Below are positions 23,913 through 36,288 of a stretch of DNA of 64,000 nt, piece after piece (position 1 is the stretch's first letter; every line of letters begins with the position of its first letter). The DNA comes from Dasypus novemcinctus (lineage: Eukaryota; Chordata; Mammalia; Cingulata; Dasypodidae), in the NCBI RefSeq assembly GCF_030445035.2, contig NC_080677.1:154629169-154693168 (forward strand), read 5' to 3'. The position numbers and the translations under genes were made by a program. The notes beneath the pieces were generated by a model. That model saw only the letters and a list, made by a program, of their open reading frames with translations. It had not been told where the DNA came from and searched no databases.

Positions 23913-26129
23913 GGCCCCACCCCTTACCTCTGCTTACCATTCTGAAACAAAGAAAAACTGTATCATAACATTGGAAACATTTTAGATATAAGCCATTAAT
24001 TAAGAAAGCCACAAAGGGGGGAAATCATGAACCCAAAGTCTGGAGAAGCCAGCAAAGAAAAGCCTTCAGGGAAATATTTCAAGTGTTGAACTTGTTTTGT
24101 AAAAAAAAAAGAAAGAAAGAAAAAAAGGAATGTTTTAAGTACTTAAGTTGTGTTTCTGTATCAAACTATTCATGTCTGCCTATTTGCTCAGAGTATATCT
24201 TCATATATCAGAAAATAATATCGAATTAACAAATAATTCTCTTTTAAAAACTCTATTCAAATTGTTAAAAATTAAATATGCAGTTAGATATATAATAAAT
24301 ATTCCTAGAACCAAAATTAGGCTAAGCAGTATGAAAAGGTCATATAGAAATCTGAATATAGAAACTACTGGGAAAGGAAAAACATTTTTCTGAGCTCTTT
24401 CACCTGCCCAGCCCCCAGGGCCTTCTCTTTGAAAGAGCTCTAAGGGAGGAGCCAGGTTCAGCAGATTAAAACTCTGTCTTCTAGGCTGGGGAATGAAGTC
24501 GGTTTTTCCTGTAGGTCCCCATTTTAAACCTTTTATCAGCCTAAATTACTAATCCTATTATCAAATTTTAGTAAGTAAAGAACAAGTTCTTGAATGCTAT
24601 AAAGATCCTTATTAAATTATAATTAAAACAAATTAAATAATTATAATATATTTCAGAGCCTGGAAGTCAGTATGCTTTTAAGATTATTCACAGTTTTAGA
24701 ATTTTATCAAAGACAAGAGGTTTTAGCACCTATAAAAAAATTTTTTAGATAAAAATTCTTTGATAAACTATAACAGTTTTAATTTATTTAACTTGGGTGT
24801 TATCTCTTTGGTTTATAAAATATCAAGTTAATAAATTAACATATGTATTAAGTCTTTAATATGATAAAATTCTAAGTTTATCTCTAATTAAATGAAATTA
24901 AAGAAATGTAAATCTACCTTCTCCTAAGTGCATAAAGTAAAATCCATTGGTTGCTAATTGTAATCTAAGGTAAAGTATTCAGTCTATGTAGTTGTGTTTA
25001 ATTATAAAAAAGTTTGTAAAAACATGTTCCAAATTGAAACATTTGAATGGCTAGTTCTAAAGAGCTGTTATCAATTAAAAACCTAAATTAATGTTAACAG
25101 CAAAAAGTAACTTCATAGCAATAAAACCTGTCTGAAAGTCACCTCAATGTGCATATTCAAGTAGTGGTAATGAAAAGATATCTTGATTCCATTGGAAATC
25201 TTCAGTTTTCATTTTAAAAGTGGGAAAAATAGTTTCTCCTCTACTGCTAAAAAAATACCTGTGTAATTAATATCTTCATAGTAAAAGTGTACAAGTAAAA
25301 AGCAAAGTACTAAAATTTCATTTAATATATAACACATTGCATTATAAATGTTTTAAAAAGATATATAAAAATCAAGAGATAAATTTCAGTATTGTCAAAC
25401 TCTCTTCTGCTTTCAAACCACGTGTCAATACACTGTAGGGTACTTCTCCATGTGAGTTATTGGCTAGTTTGGTCCCTGACCCCTAAAACAATAAAAGTAT
25501 CTACTACATCTCTAGTCATGTTCCTGAAGTGGATGGGAGCTACTTTGCAGTTTCAAACTCTTGCAGCAGCCAACAATGGCTCAGTACAGCCAAATGTACA
25601 ATGGATATCATCTCTAGACCGGCACTGTTTCACAGCACCAAAGAGCGCTATGCACGAGGCTGGTAAAATACTGAAATCTACTGTCTTAACTTCTTTCTAG
25701 GGTCAACGGTGCTGCAGCTTCTGTGAAGAACATCCGAAATGAAGCAATAAATACCAGAGTACTGTAAGTAGAACTTAAACACAATTGGCACTATAGCTTG
25801 CTCCCATGGAGAGATAACCTGTACGGTATTGCAAACCTGAAACTTAAAGCTATTAATTGCAGCTCAAGGAGAAACTTATACATTGAACAGTACATTAATT
25901 AGTATTAAATACTGTACCTATATTCTATTCTAAATATATGTCTGATGATTATGGTAATATTTCTAGTAAATCATATGCAGAAGGACATTGAACATGTTCA
26001 AAGTTCTGGTCATCTTCATTTTCTAAGTAATTAATAAACCTGTCTGTAAAATAAAATAAAAGAATGGCCACCTTGCCTGAAAACAGTGGGACTAACAGTC
26101 CTTTCAACTAAAAAAAAAAAAACCACCAA

Positions 26130-26925
26130 ATTAACTTGGGGCCACCAATAGCTTACAGGAAGCCAGTTAATTAATACCAGGTTCGATTGCTAAAAACCCC
26201 CGAGGTGCAGATAAGGGTGTCTCAAACTCTCAACCCAGCCACCCTACTACTGGCAGAGAGTCCAAAGTCAGATCCTGAAAAACCCCTTCTCCACTCCTGC
26301 CTTGAGACTCTTTACCAAAACCACTTAAACAGGCAAGATCTAAAGGATGAACCTCTTGTAAATCCAAACATCAAATGGTTCACAGATGAAAGCAGTTTTA
26401 TTAAAAGAAAAATTAAAAAGGCAGGCGAGGCAGTGGTTTCTCAATTTGAAACCATAGATGCCAGAGCTCTTCCCCCCGAAATTTCAGCCCTGAAAGAAGA
26501 GCTGATTCCCCTTACCTGAAGTTTAAAGCCAGCAGCTGGAAATTGGGCTAATATTTACACAGACTCTAAGTCTGCTTTCCTTGTCCTTCACACTTACTCT
26601 TCTGTGTAACAAGAACAAGCCTTGCTTACTAACAGTGGGTCAACTATTAAACACAAGCAAAAATCCTAGATTTACTTAGAAGTCATACTGTTACCTCAGG
26701 AAATAGCAGTTATCCAGGGCATCAAAAACAAAGACTGCTATAGGAAAAAAAAAATAAGTCTGCCAGGAGCAGTGCAGTGGAAAGTCCTTCATGAACATCA
26801 CCAAGGCACTCCTCTAGGAAGGGACGCCCTGACCAGCTTAGCCAAACAGGTTTTCAAAAGACAAAGCTGGTAAAAACAGTCAAAAAAGTACCAGGACTTG
26901 CTCAACTAAAGCCAAAACATAAAAA
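26130..26925 (+). pseudogene. ERV pol relic: RT tail, RNase H, integrase start
   Basis: The only recognisable retroviral coding remnant in this ERV. The 110-codon frame at 26187-26519 spans the end of reverse transcriptase (a LNPATLL-like segment) into RNase H. The 'WFTD.SSF' signature is present, but the Gly after the first catalytic Asp is Glu here (WFTDESSF), and 'ARALP' follows. After an in-frame stop at 26517-26519 the same frame continues to a second RNase H motif, 'NIYTDSKSAFLVLH', before another stop at about 26607-26609. Further shifted frames resemble the His-rich start of integrase (LHEHHQGT) near 26789-26812. Stops and shifts make it non-functional. Confidence 0.8.
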
Positions 26926-27083
26926 CTTTACTCTGTAGTTCTGATCACTCCTTTAGCTTAACTGAAAAGAGAAATGCCTCTTCTCATTCCTCTTCTCTAC
27001 CATAGGAACTGATATTGACAATTTATACTGAACCCCGTTGTCTATTGCAATTTCTCTCTGAAGTTAACCAATAGCACAAAATA

Positions 27084-27106
27084 ACACACACACACACACA
27101 CACACA
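27084..27106. repeat. (CA)n microsatellite
   Basis: About 11 CA dinucleotides followed by 'tatgtatatatag', within the ERV 3' region where envelope would be expected. Envelope itself is not recognisable. Confidence 0.9.
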
Positions 27107-27857
27107 TATGTATATATAGTTTCCCACCAACTTTAGAAAAATGTCACCTTTGCAGGAACCTGACCTTTTCCACTTTTGTGGTACAGTGTCCTCTTATCCT
27201 CTTAGTAGAACCATATATTCTCAAAATTCTAATTAAGTATATTTCTTCCAGAATCAACATCTTGTTAGTCATATGAAAACTTCATCCAGCTTTGCCCAGG
27301 ATGCCAGATCTTCCTCCAAACAAGGTAAGATAGCAAGAGAGTTTCATCCTTTGCCAGATAGAGTCAACTGCCCCTGACCAGCAGGAACTAGCTACAGAAA
27401 AAAGACCATCTCCCTTCAGCACCCCCTTTAAGATTAAAGGTGTGAACTCTCTAAAGAAAAAAAATAGAACAGGCTGGTAAGATAGGAAATCAGTAGACGG
27501 ATCTGGAACCCAGCAAAAAAAATCTCCCCGAGATTCCACCACTTAGAAAAAGACTTCCTCCAAAAGCCAAGAGAAGCCCCAGATGTTCCCAGGGACTTTA
27601 TCATTAAGCCCTCCTGAAAAAAATTAATAGAAAAAATGAGCAATCGAAATGGTGAACAGCTGAAACTCCTCCCATGCTCTCATCATACTTCCCTATTTCC
27701 TCCCCTTAATAATAACTAGAGTACATGCTTTAATAAATTATTATTTATTTAAAATAAATAAAATATTTTAAAAATGATGCAGTAACAACACAGACAGCGG
27801 CCCACCTCATAACTCCAAAAACAGTGATGCCAAAAGTAACAAACTTAAGCAAGGCAT

Positions 27858-27867
27858 CAAAGGGGGG
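27858..27867 (+). promoter_or_regulatory. Retroviral polypurine tract
   Basis: An 'aaaggggggt'-type purine run directly before the 3' LTR, the position and composition expected of the plus-strand primer of a retrovirus. Confidence 0.7.
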
Positions 27868-27868
27868 T

Positions 27869-28303
27869 ATAATATAGCCTGTGTATGAATTCAAACTTAT
27901 CTCATTCTATTTCCAAGTGTGCCTAGTTTCTAGAAAGCCAGTTAAGTAATATAGGCCCTATAGGCTTTAAATAGTCAGAAAGGATGTAGACTGAACGTGT
28001 ATTCAAAGTTACATCCAGACGGAATGTGGGCAATATGTTAATTCAAGCTTACCTGGAGGGTGGACAATATGTTAATTCAAGCTTAGCTGGTATTCAAACA
28101 AATGGTTAAACTCTAAAAAACTAACAAAGAAAGTCTTTTTAACCCTAAACCTCTCCTGGCCCCACCATGTGTGTCTGTTGTATAAAAATAACCTAAAACC
28201 TTACTCAGGACTTGGCTTTTTGAACAAGAGTCTACCAGGCCCGGCTGGTCATAATAAATCTAATAAATCTTCCTTCTCAGAGATTCCTGAGTCCTAGCCT
28301 TCA
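27869..28303 (+). mobile_element. 3' LTR of the ERV
   Basis: About 435 bp from just after the polypurine tract to 'gtcctagccttca', where L1 sequence resumes. U3 has two copies of a 34-bp unit (27-28 of each shared) at 28027-28090. A TATA-like 'tgtataaaaata' lies near 28179 and AATAAA-type signals near 28254-28266, followed by a 'cttctcagagattcctgag' U5 end. The start is TA rather than TG, probably mutated. Confidence 0.7.
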
Positions 28304-28769
28304 ATATGCAATCACTGAATCCTCTCTGCTTCTACTACAATACTATTTTGATTACAATTGATTTATAGGAAGTTATTATCCAGTAAGGCAAGTTCTCCCT
28401 GCTTTGTAATACACTGTGTTATCTCTCTTTTTCAAAAATGTGTTGGCTAGTCTCACTTGTTTATTCTTCAAATCAAGTTCAATATCTCTATGTCCACTTT
28501 AAAGAACATCAAAAACTCTCATTCTGATTCAATTTGCATGAAAATGTACTGAAATGAAGAAGGGTTATTTTATCATGCTATATTTCCATCTAGTAACATT
28601 CAGTACAAGTTGTCATTTATTCAGGTTTTATTTTATGTCCTTCAAGAAAAAAATTTCATATGGGTATTGCAATATTTCTGTTAAATTTATTCTTTTGATC
28701 ATTTTGTTTTGCTTTTGGTATTATGAAAAGGAGAGTTTTATTTTCCATTTATATTCATCTGGTTACTGC

Positions 28770-29760
28770 TGGTATGGTAGATTGAATTGTTGGTCATTAT
28801 CTACTCCTTCCCTGGTAAAAAGAATTAACCATCCAAGCTGGTTAGCAATACTTTATAATACCTTCTTATAGAAGAAACATACTTCCTTCTTCTCCCCATT
28901 TGGGTTGGCCATGTGAATTGCTTTGGCAAGTGAATGTGGACATGGCATAAGCGCATCCAAGCAGAAGAGTTAAATTAAGTCGTGTGATTTCACTTGGTCT
29001 CTTGAGCTTCTGCTTGCTAGCATGAAAATGTTCAGGTAGGGCCTGCTCCTTTATTCTCAATCCTGGAATGAGAACAGTTGTGAGGCAGACCTGGAGCCAA
29101 CCCATAGCCTGGAGCAGGACAGCAGCCAACTGTCGGGCACTGAGAAGGGTCTCGTAGTCTACCTTACTTTCAAGCTAACCCGTTAACTTGCCAGTTTCAT
29201 GACTGCTGACAGAAGACACTTGGCTCCTGGGTCAGAGACAAAAGACTTTATTACTCACAGCAAAAGCCATAGCCAGAGTCTCAGTTCCCTTTGGTTGGTT
29301 CCCTCAATTCCTAGTCCCACACAAGTGACATGAATGGACCCGCATGAAAGGGTCGCCTTTAAAAACTATGCCCATAGGAGTGCTGCAGAGACAGTACAAG
29401 GCTGGGGAAGGAAGAAGGGCTGGTGGCTTCCTCTTTGTTGTTTGTGGGCTTCCTACTTCCTTCCTGTTCTATGCATGCCATGCCACCAGTTCTTCATCAC
29501 CAAGGTAGCAACGGTGCTGTTGCATAGCAGCAGGTGACTCCAATTAACCATTTTTCTAACTTTTGCAGGAGCCTCCTCATTGCACCCCCTCAAAGAGAGC
29601 AGCATCTGCTAGCAGCACCCTCTACACAGAGGTCTGAGTTTCCGTTCCATGAGGTCACACCTCTAAGCTTCTAAGTTTTAGTAAATCCAGCCTCAGGTCT
29701 TGCCTCACCCAATCCTAAGACAGGAGCTGCTTTCTGCAGTTGCTACACCTGGGAGCCTAT
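28770..29760. mobile_element. Probable LTR-derived insertions, unresolved
   Basis: 'tggccatgtgaattgctttggcaagtgaatgtggac' near 28907 is typical of an old LTR family. 'caaaagactttattactcacag' near 29240 reads like an antisense LTR polyadenylation region. I cannot separate or name the pieces; the 87- and 67-codon frames here show no known domain. Confidence 0.35.
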
Positions 29761-29867
29761 GTTCTCTTTTTTGTATTTCTAGCTACTTCATCAACAATTT
29801 AATACCCAGTTAATAATTCTTTGCTGACCCCTGCTACAGTAGATATTCCTATTTCTTTCCTGATTTT

Positions 29868-30287
29868 TTTTTTTTAGGATTTATTTAATTTTATTTATTT
29901 CTCTCCCCTCCCCCTCCCACCCCAGTTGTCTGTTCTCTGTCCATTTGCTTTGTGTTCTTCTTTGTCCGCTTCTGTTGTTGTCAGTGGCACGGGAATCTGT
30001 ATTTCTTTCTGTTGCGTCATCTTGCTGTGTCAGCTCTCTGTGTGGGGGGCGCCATTCTTGGGCAGGCTGCACTTTCTTTTGCACTGGGCAGCTCTCCTTA
30101 CGGGGTGCACTCCTTGCACATGGGGCTCCTCTACACGGGGACACCGCTGCATGGCACAGCACTACTTGTGCGCATCGGCACTGCACATGGGCCAGCTGCA
30201 CACAGGTCAAGGAGGCCCAGGGTTTGAACCGTGGACCTCCCAAGTGGTAGATGGATGCCCTAACCACTGGGCCAAGTCCACTTTCCT
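29868..30287 (-). mobile_element. DAS-type SINE, antisense
   Basis: Full-length armadillo SINE in reverse: the T-rich tail complement at left, then 'cagttgtctgttctctgtccatttgc', ending at right with 'accactgggccaagtccactttcc'. A perfect 13-bp duplication 'ctttcctgatttt' lies at 29855-29867 and 30288-30300. Open frames of up to 178 codons across it (for example 29926-30462) are SINE translations. Confidence 0.95.
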
Positions 30288-30485
30288 CTTTCCTGATTTT
30301 AATGATGTTGGGTTTAGCCATTTACCTTTGAACCTTACAGTTGCTGGTTTTTGTTTTTGGTTAATCACTGCTGTAGTTGATCAAATGTGTTTCTTGTATC
30401 TATTGAGACATAAGTTTTTCTTCCTTAATTTGCTAATGTTATCAACTAGATATTTTTCATAATTTTGAACCATCATTTATTCCTG

Positions 30486-33400
30486 GACTAAATAAATAAT
30501 GACTAACACATATGAAACACTTACTGCATGTGTTCTAATAACTTTATATACCTATGTTAATTCTTATAGCAAACCTGCTTGGTCATGACTTGTGATTACA
30601 TTGTCAAATTTAAATTACCAACAGAAAAATTATAAATAAAAAAATTAATTAATTACCAAGTATTTATTTAGAACTAATATTCATAACTGAAATTGAACTA
30701 TATTTAGAATTTTATATCTTGTGTTATTATCTGTTTCTTACCTATATTTCACCCCCACACCGAACTGAAAGATCCTCAAGGGTCAGTGCCTTATTCATAT
30801 TTTTCTCCTGCACAATCCATATAACTGAATCTTGCACAGAGCACATGATTAATAAAAAACTTGTCGAATGAATAAAACAAGTTTAGTACATCATAAAGTA
30901 AGGTTATTTTTTAAAAATAACATTTATTCTGTAATATAAAATTCCAATTTCACACATTTTTAAATATTTTGAAGAACTTAAAAGACAAAAAACAGATAAA
31001 TTTCATATTATTTCAACTAAATTTTTCTGGGCAAAAACATAGTCTCATTTCAGAACTCTGAAAACTTTAAAATTGTTGCAGATCCTATATCCCAAAACAT
31101 CTCTTCAGAGAGTTTTAAAATTCCCCAGCCCTTAGTTACTAGCAACACTTACTTTTGTACACTTTTGAGTTCGTGTTATGTTTTGTGATATCCATTGTAT
31201 CAAAATGGTTTCTTTTTCCAAAAGATTAAAGACAAATTAGTAGAAGACATGCATCAAGGATTCTTAATGTCTGAAACCATTTCAACAAAATGCTTCTTAT
31301 TTAAGTTAAAATTGGATTTGCATGGTTTGGGGCTGCAGGGCTTCTAAGGCTTTGCTCCTGCAGTATCAAGACTTGAACTAGAGATCAAAGATGATCATGT
31401 TGCCCCTTCAAGGCACTCACTAAAGATTTGGCAACTATGCTCTATGATTTCACTTTGCCTGAGTCTTTCCCGTCAAGGCAGCTGTTTTGTGATTTAATTA
31501 CATTTGTGATTAAGTTTAAGGACAAGATGTGTTGTTATTTACTTGAGTGTTTTAAAACTGCATTTTTTAAGGACTCTGTGTGCAGAGCACAATAGTGTCA
31601 CACAAATAAGAACAGTTTTAAAAACCTGTATTTCTACAACTGAGGACTTTGCAAAATAAGGGAGAGACCATATGTGGGCCCAAATTTTATATTAGGAATA
31701 AAAGTGTACAGCAAACTGTTTAAAAATCCAATAGCAACAGGAAGAAAAAATGACCAAAATGGGAGGAGCACAGTGCTGAAGTGGCACCTGGAGGGTTGTT
31801 CCCTATTTACCTCTCGTTTTGTTTTTGTTTTCATTCCAGGTTCTAATTTTATAGAATTGGGAGGTAATACTTGGGCATTTATGATCGTACTCAACAGAGA
31901 AACAGAAAATCTTTTTATTTTTCATTTCCTCACATCATGATTGGAAGCAGCCCTGTGAATAGGAATAATTTTACTAATGTTTATTTTTTATTTTCCCTAA
32001 AATTTAAAATTCTAATTTTTAATAGAAGGAATGATTACTATGCATCCCTTCACTGTAACACAGTAGTTTTATGAAACTTGGGCTGGACAGGGAAAAATTT
32101 AGTGAAATTTAGTTGAGAAAAATATTGTACTTTCATTTACCTTGTAGTCTAAAAGTGACCTAAAATATATAAATATTTTATCAATTTGATTCAGGTTATT
32201 TACTTCAATTCAGCCTATGTGGTTTTAGTTAGTGTATATGTATGTATCGTACACCTGATGGTGGCAAAAATGTACAGTTTTGAAAACCACAGACATAAGC
32301 TATTGGGGTTAGTCATCTAATTTTAGAAGAAAATGATAATATAGAGCTATAGTTTGAATAAGTTAAGTGTAGTTTACATTACTATACTCTATTTTAACCT
32401 GCTTTTAATTTACTCCTAAGTACAGATCCTTATCATAGATTTTCCTGGATTATAATTTAAAGAAAAGGAAATAAGAAATGCATTTAGTTTGTAGTAAAAA
32501 ATAAAGGGTGGGGTAGGATTTAAGAGACAGACCCAAAGATCTATTTCAGGAAATTAAAATGGCAACTTGAGGGAATTTGTTTTTCTTTTAAGTTAGGTTT
32601 ATTGAGAAGTACAAATTTTCTCATTCACATCAATTATGGGATATTTAAAGATACTAGAAAGTTGGTAGTTTAAAATTCCACACAATTGGCTTAAAGAAAA
32701 GGTTTGTTAGAAGTTTTTCACCAACACTCGGAATGATAACCAAAGAATAGAAAAACATGAGACACTGTATCTGTTTTTAGTATGATTTTAGCAGTATCTT
32801 AATTGTATTGCTTAAAGACTGTTCACTTTTCTTTTGTTGTGTGGCTGTTTTCAAAATGTTGATGCTGTTTGTGGGTAAAAAAATATAGACTAAAGGGAAA
32901 AAACTATCTCAAGCAAACGTTAATGGAAATTACTTTGGACACTTTCCTGGTTTTAAAATGGAAGTTGACACTTTAGAGTTGTGAAGTTTTGTCTTATTTT
33001 GTTTTGTTTTTAAAATCAAGACCTCCAAGATTTCAGGAGAACTATAGAGATCTGGAGATGGCCCTGAATGGAAAAGAATGGAGAAAAACGTTGAAACTAG
33101 AATTACGGCAAAACATCAGCAAATGTCTCCGTATAGAAAAACATCATTTTTTTTTTTTTTTCCGGAAAGTAGGTCTATGCAGGTATGTTTCCTTTCTTGG
33201 TTTCTTACACAAGGAAGACTGTCTATCATTTTCTGAATTTACCTGCAATTGGTGTGTGCTGAGGGCTCCTTTATTTCTTACAAAACGTAGCTAACTCAAT
33301 CCTGTCCTCTTAAATTTAAAACAGCTGCTCCCCACTGGCAGCCTCTAAATCTTAACAGAGACGGAATTCCAGACCCTGCCGAGGCCTTAATTACACCATG

Positions 33401-33978
33401 TTAATAATAAACTCTGTCCATCAAGGTGACAAAGAGACAATGTGCTTCTACAGGCATATTGTTTTCTGTCCATATAGAAAAGGCTAAAGCTTTTATTTTG
33501 TTAATGAAAACCCATGATTTAATATAGAAAAAAAAAAACTGATTATTGGTGCCATTTGAAGCACTATAATTTAGTTTTGCTTGAAGAACCATAACTTCCA
33601 ATGTTGTTTCCTTTCTAAGAAGTTATTTTTTAGAAATACAGTCTGTTGATTAGAGTAGCTCATTTACTGAGAGAAAGTAGCAGAGGAGTCCAAACAAAAT
33701 GTTAAAAGGCATAGCAAATTTGTAAAAGAAACATTTTTAATTTTAATTTACACTATAGTTTTATTTTTGGTTTATCTTTTCATAATTTAGAATTTACATT
33801 AAGTATTTGTTTTTAAGTCAGCTAATCTCAACTTTTTCAATGAATGATTTACTGATTAAAATATATAAAAATATGAATTTTGACATAATCACTAAATACC
33901 TGGATATTCAATGAAACCCATGATATTTTTTCACTTTTACCTTATTTCCAAAGAAATATTTTTGTTTTTTTCTCTTAG
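30486..33978. other. Unique AT-rich sequence
   Basis: Long AT-rich stretch with small frames on both strands (up to 101 codons at 32989-33294). No domain, CpG enrichment or recognisable repeat beyond simple A/T runs (for example 33148-33161). Confidence 0.5.
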
Positions 33979-34169
33979 ATTTTCTTGAAGAACAACCGTT
34001 CAATTTCTATATAGATTCATCTGTTTTGAAAAATGCTGAAGATTGCTTTCATGCACAATATAAATCACTGAAAAAGACAGTACAGAATTTAGAAGGTACT
34101 TCATGTTCTCCCAGAGTGAAATCCAAATCATTCTCTTCCACAATGAATTCCTGGTTTCCTGCAAGATAA
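33979..34169 (+). CDS. Ambiguous plus-strand exon candidate
   Basis: A strong acceptor-like polypyrimidine tract ('tttgtttttttctcttag', ending 33978) precedes an open frame. It could splice out at 'agaag/gtactt' (exon 33979-34095, 117 nt, phase 2 in, 1 nt over) or run to a TAA at 34167-34169. The peptide includes DCFHAQYKSLKKTVQNLE. I do not recognise it, and no neighbouring exon was found. It competes with a minus-strand candidate over the same bases, so at most one is likely real. Confidence 0.25.
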
Positions 34170-34194
34170 GATCTCATCCTGTCAAAGACTTCAT
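34049..34194 (-). CDS. Ambiguous minus-strand exon candidate
   Basis: On the minus strand the acceptor 'ttatgttcttttttcttcacag' opens at 34194. The frame continues for 47 codons to a TGA at 34049-34051. The peptide has the charged, mixed composition of a real globular protein, with stretches such as EVFDRMRSYLAGNQEF and EENDLDFTLGEHE. A weak internal donor 'catgaa/gtacct' could end the exon at 34100. I do not recognise the family. It may be a last exon, an internal exon or chance; the overlap with a plus-strand candidate lowers confidence. Confidence 0.35.
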
Positions 34195-34199
34195 CTGTG

Positions 34200-35085
34200 A
34201 AGAAAAAAGAACATAATTTCTCAAGGGAACTCTAGCGTCATAATTCATAAAATCAAATATATCAATAAGCACAGCTCTTATTTTTAAATAGTCACCAATG
34301 TTTCTAGAACCTAGAGTCTAAAGTACTAATGTTAAATTGTAATATCTTTAATAATATAAATATGTAAATGTGAACAAGTAATTGTTTAATTAAAAAGTTT
34401 TCATTCTCATGAATAAAATTTAAATGCCCAGTAATCCTTAATTAATATATTTAGAATGCCTTCCGTACTGATGAGAATTAACTTTGCAATTTAATTTGAC
34501 ACCTTACAGTGTGAAAAAGAAAGATAAAAAATAAACCTCTTGGGAATGGGAAGAAAATTTTTAGTCACCAGCCAATCTAATTTAATCTCTCCCTCTCTCT
34601 CTCCCTTCCTCCCTCTCTTGTTTCCCCCCTTCCCCAACCCTCTGATGTTTTTACCTCCATACAGCTTCTTTTTTATAAGCAGAACTAGCTTTAAAGGTCT
34701 GGGTTTGTATTACATTTCAGCTTGAATTTTATGATATATGCCTGGATTTGTTGCTCTTTGACATGGTACTATAGAATTCAAAAAGAATTTTTTAAAAATT
34801 CAGATTATGTTAAAGTAGCTAAATGGTACTCGAGGTATAAGATACCAGGGCTCAAGTATAGCTTAAATTTTCAAATGTTTAATTTTTTTTAGAGTGCTCA
34901 GCTTAGTATTTCTTCATTCATTCACTCACTCACTCATCCATTCAAAACTTCATTGAGAATCTATAATACACTGAAGACTGCACTAGGGCCCAGAATACTA
35001 CCTGCCTAGAGGAGCTTGCAGGTTAGTAGGAAGGTCAGATACGTAAACAAATTAATTACAATATTAGATCATGAATTCTTTGTTA
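34200..35085. other. Unassigned, with old LINE-like patch
   Basis: A 'ttcattcattcactcactcactcatccattcaaaacttcattgagaatctataatacactg' patch near 34913-34975 resembles an ancient L2-type LINE 3' region. The rest is AT-rich with a pyrimidine stretch at 34585-34640. Confidence 0.4.
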
Positions 35086-35215
35086 CACTTTTTATTAAAG
35101 TTAATAGATCACAAAGAACATTACATTAAAAAACATAAAAAACGTAACAGGCTCCCATATGTCCCACTCCCTACCCCCCAACCCCCCAATCTCATCATTT
35201 TTGTAAATTGTATAA
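35086..35215 (-). mobile_element. L1 3' tip, antisense
   Basis: 'cactttttattaaagttaatagatcacaaagaacattacattaaaaaacataaaaaacgtaacaggctcccatatgtcccact' matches the antisense 3' tip of xenarthran L1 copies. Very short, 5'-truncated. Confidence 0.6.
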
Positions 35216-36281
35216 AGAGTTTCATGGTGCTGTTGGGGGTAAAGTGAGAAGACAGGAGGTGACATCCAAGCCAAGGTTTTAAGGAAGAACAGAAGGATTA
35301 GCAGAAGGTGGAATATGGAATATTTATTCTTGGAAATATATAAAGAAATGGGGTTGGGAAGTTTGGGGATATAAATATAAGAAGTTGTCTGGACTACAAA
35401 GTCTGTGATGCCAGAGGAAGCTGAAGAGAGAGAGTTGGACTGGAGCCAGCTATGAATTCCCTTGCATGTCAAATTAAGGAGTTAATCTTTTGTTTGTAGG
35501 CTAAGAATTTTAAGCAGAGAAATGACATAATCAGCTTTAGGATTTTCTTAAGTTACTTCTTAAGAACAACTCTGAGATTTGCATGCAGCTCTCTATGTGG
35601 GGAGTACTTTGGAACAAGTGATAAGTCACTGGATGTGAGTGGTTCCTAAGAAGGAAGAGTAACCTTAGGCAAGGTTGATTCCTGCAAGGTGAGGGCCATT
35701 CCCAGGAGAGGTACACAGCTGTGGGCCCTCAGTCAACACTTCCAGCAGCTGGAATGAGTGTCTCCATTTTGAAAAGAGAGCTGAGCAACTTACCACCAAA
35801 TCTATCACAAAGGGTTTTATAATTTTCTATTTTGTTAATTTCTTTTTTTTTTTTTTTTTTGCCTAAACCCTACCATAGTGGGAATGATGGTGGTGAGTGA
35901 TAAAAGACTGGCTAGAAGGAGAAAAAATGGGGTTTTGTGAAAATGGACAAAGTCAGAGATGGTAAGACATTAAATAAAGGTATAAACTAAACAAATATAA
36001 AGACATAGACTTTTAAAGAAACTTCTATCTTCACCTTTGTACAACTAAAGTGATTTTGTAATTGTGGGTATTTAAATCCAAAGCTATCTGGAATTAATCC
36101 TAAACATAACTACAAAATCTACATTGGCCAGAGGAAGAAAAACAGTTTAACTCCTTATATTTCTCAGAAGAGGATGACAGAATCTAGAGTCACTACAATT
36201 TATTATCTTTAATGTCTAATTTTCAGCCAAAAGCTACTAGATATGTAAATAAACAAATAAATAAACAAACAAAAAAACCAG
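35216..36281. other. Unassigned, partly old LINE-like
   Basis: 'aattaaggagttaatcttttgtttgtaggctaagaattttaagcagagaaatgacataatcagc' near 35473-35535 resembles an ancient L2-type LINE. A 20-nt T run lies at about 35842-35861. Confidence 0.4.
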
Positions 36282-36288
36282 TAAAGTG

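Larger units (their letters stand above)
21774..28303 (+). mobile_element. Degraded class I endogenous retrovirus lacking 5' LTR
   Basis: The element begins with an 18-bp primer-binding site, 'tgggggctcatctgggat' at 21774-21791, which matches the tRNA-Pro type of gammaretrovirus-like ERVs with two changes (CG to CA and TC to TC-like decay). The leader follows, then long AT-rich sequence with no intact gag or protease frame, a pol relic (26130-26925), then a polypurine tract (27858-27867) and a 3' LTR. No LTR precedes the primer-binding site: L1 sequence abuts it. All reading frames are broken by stops and frameshifts, so it is a dead copy. Age cannot be taken from paired LTRs because only one is present. 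Confidence 0.75.
20640..30485 (-). mobile_element. Old L1, antisense, heavily interrupted
   Basis: Segments of one antisense L1 appear in the expected order between later insertions. Around 21420-21773: 'cttgactaatagtgagatgaagcattc', 'cctttgcccatttttcttttgggttact', 'atatggtcaaata'. Around 28311-28770: 'tattttgattacaattgatttatagg', 'aaaaatgtgttggctag', 'catatgggtattgcaat'. After the SINE, 30294-30480: 'atttgctaatgttatcaactagatatttttcataattttgaacc'. Inserted are a SINE dimer (20941-21273), an endogenous retrovirus (21774-28303), probable LTR material (about 28770-29760) and a SINE (29868-30287). Some L1 is missing across the ERV insertion, so a deletion went with it or came later. The outer limits are approximate. 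Confidence 0.65.

Noticed and set aside
29926-30462. 178-codon plus-strand open frame
   Set aside because: It is a translation of the antisense SINE at 29868-30287 running into old L1 sequence. The same peptide phrases recur in every SINE copy.
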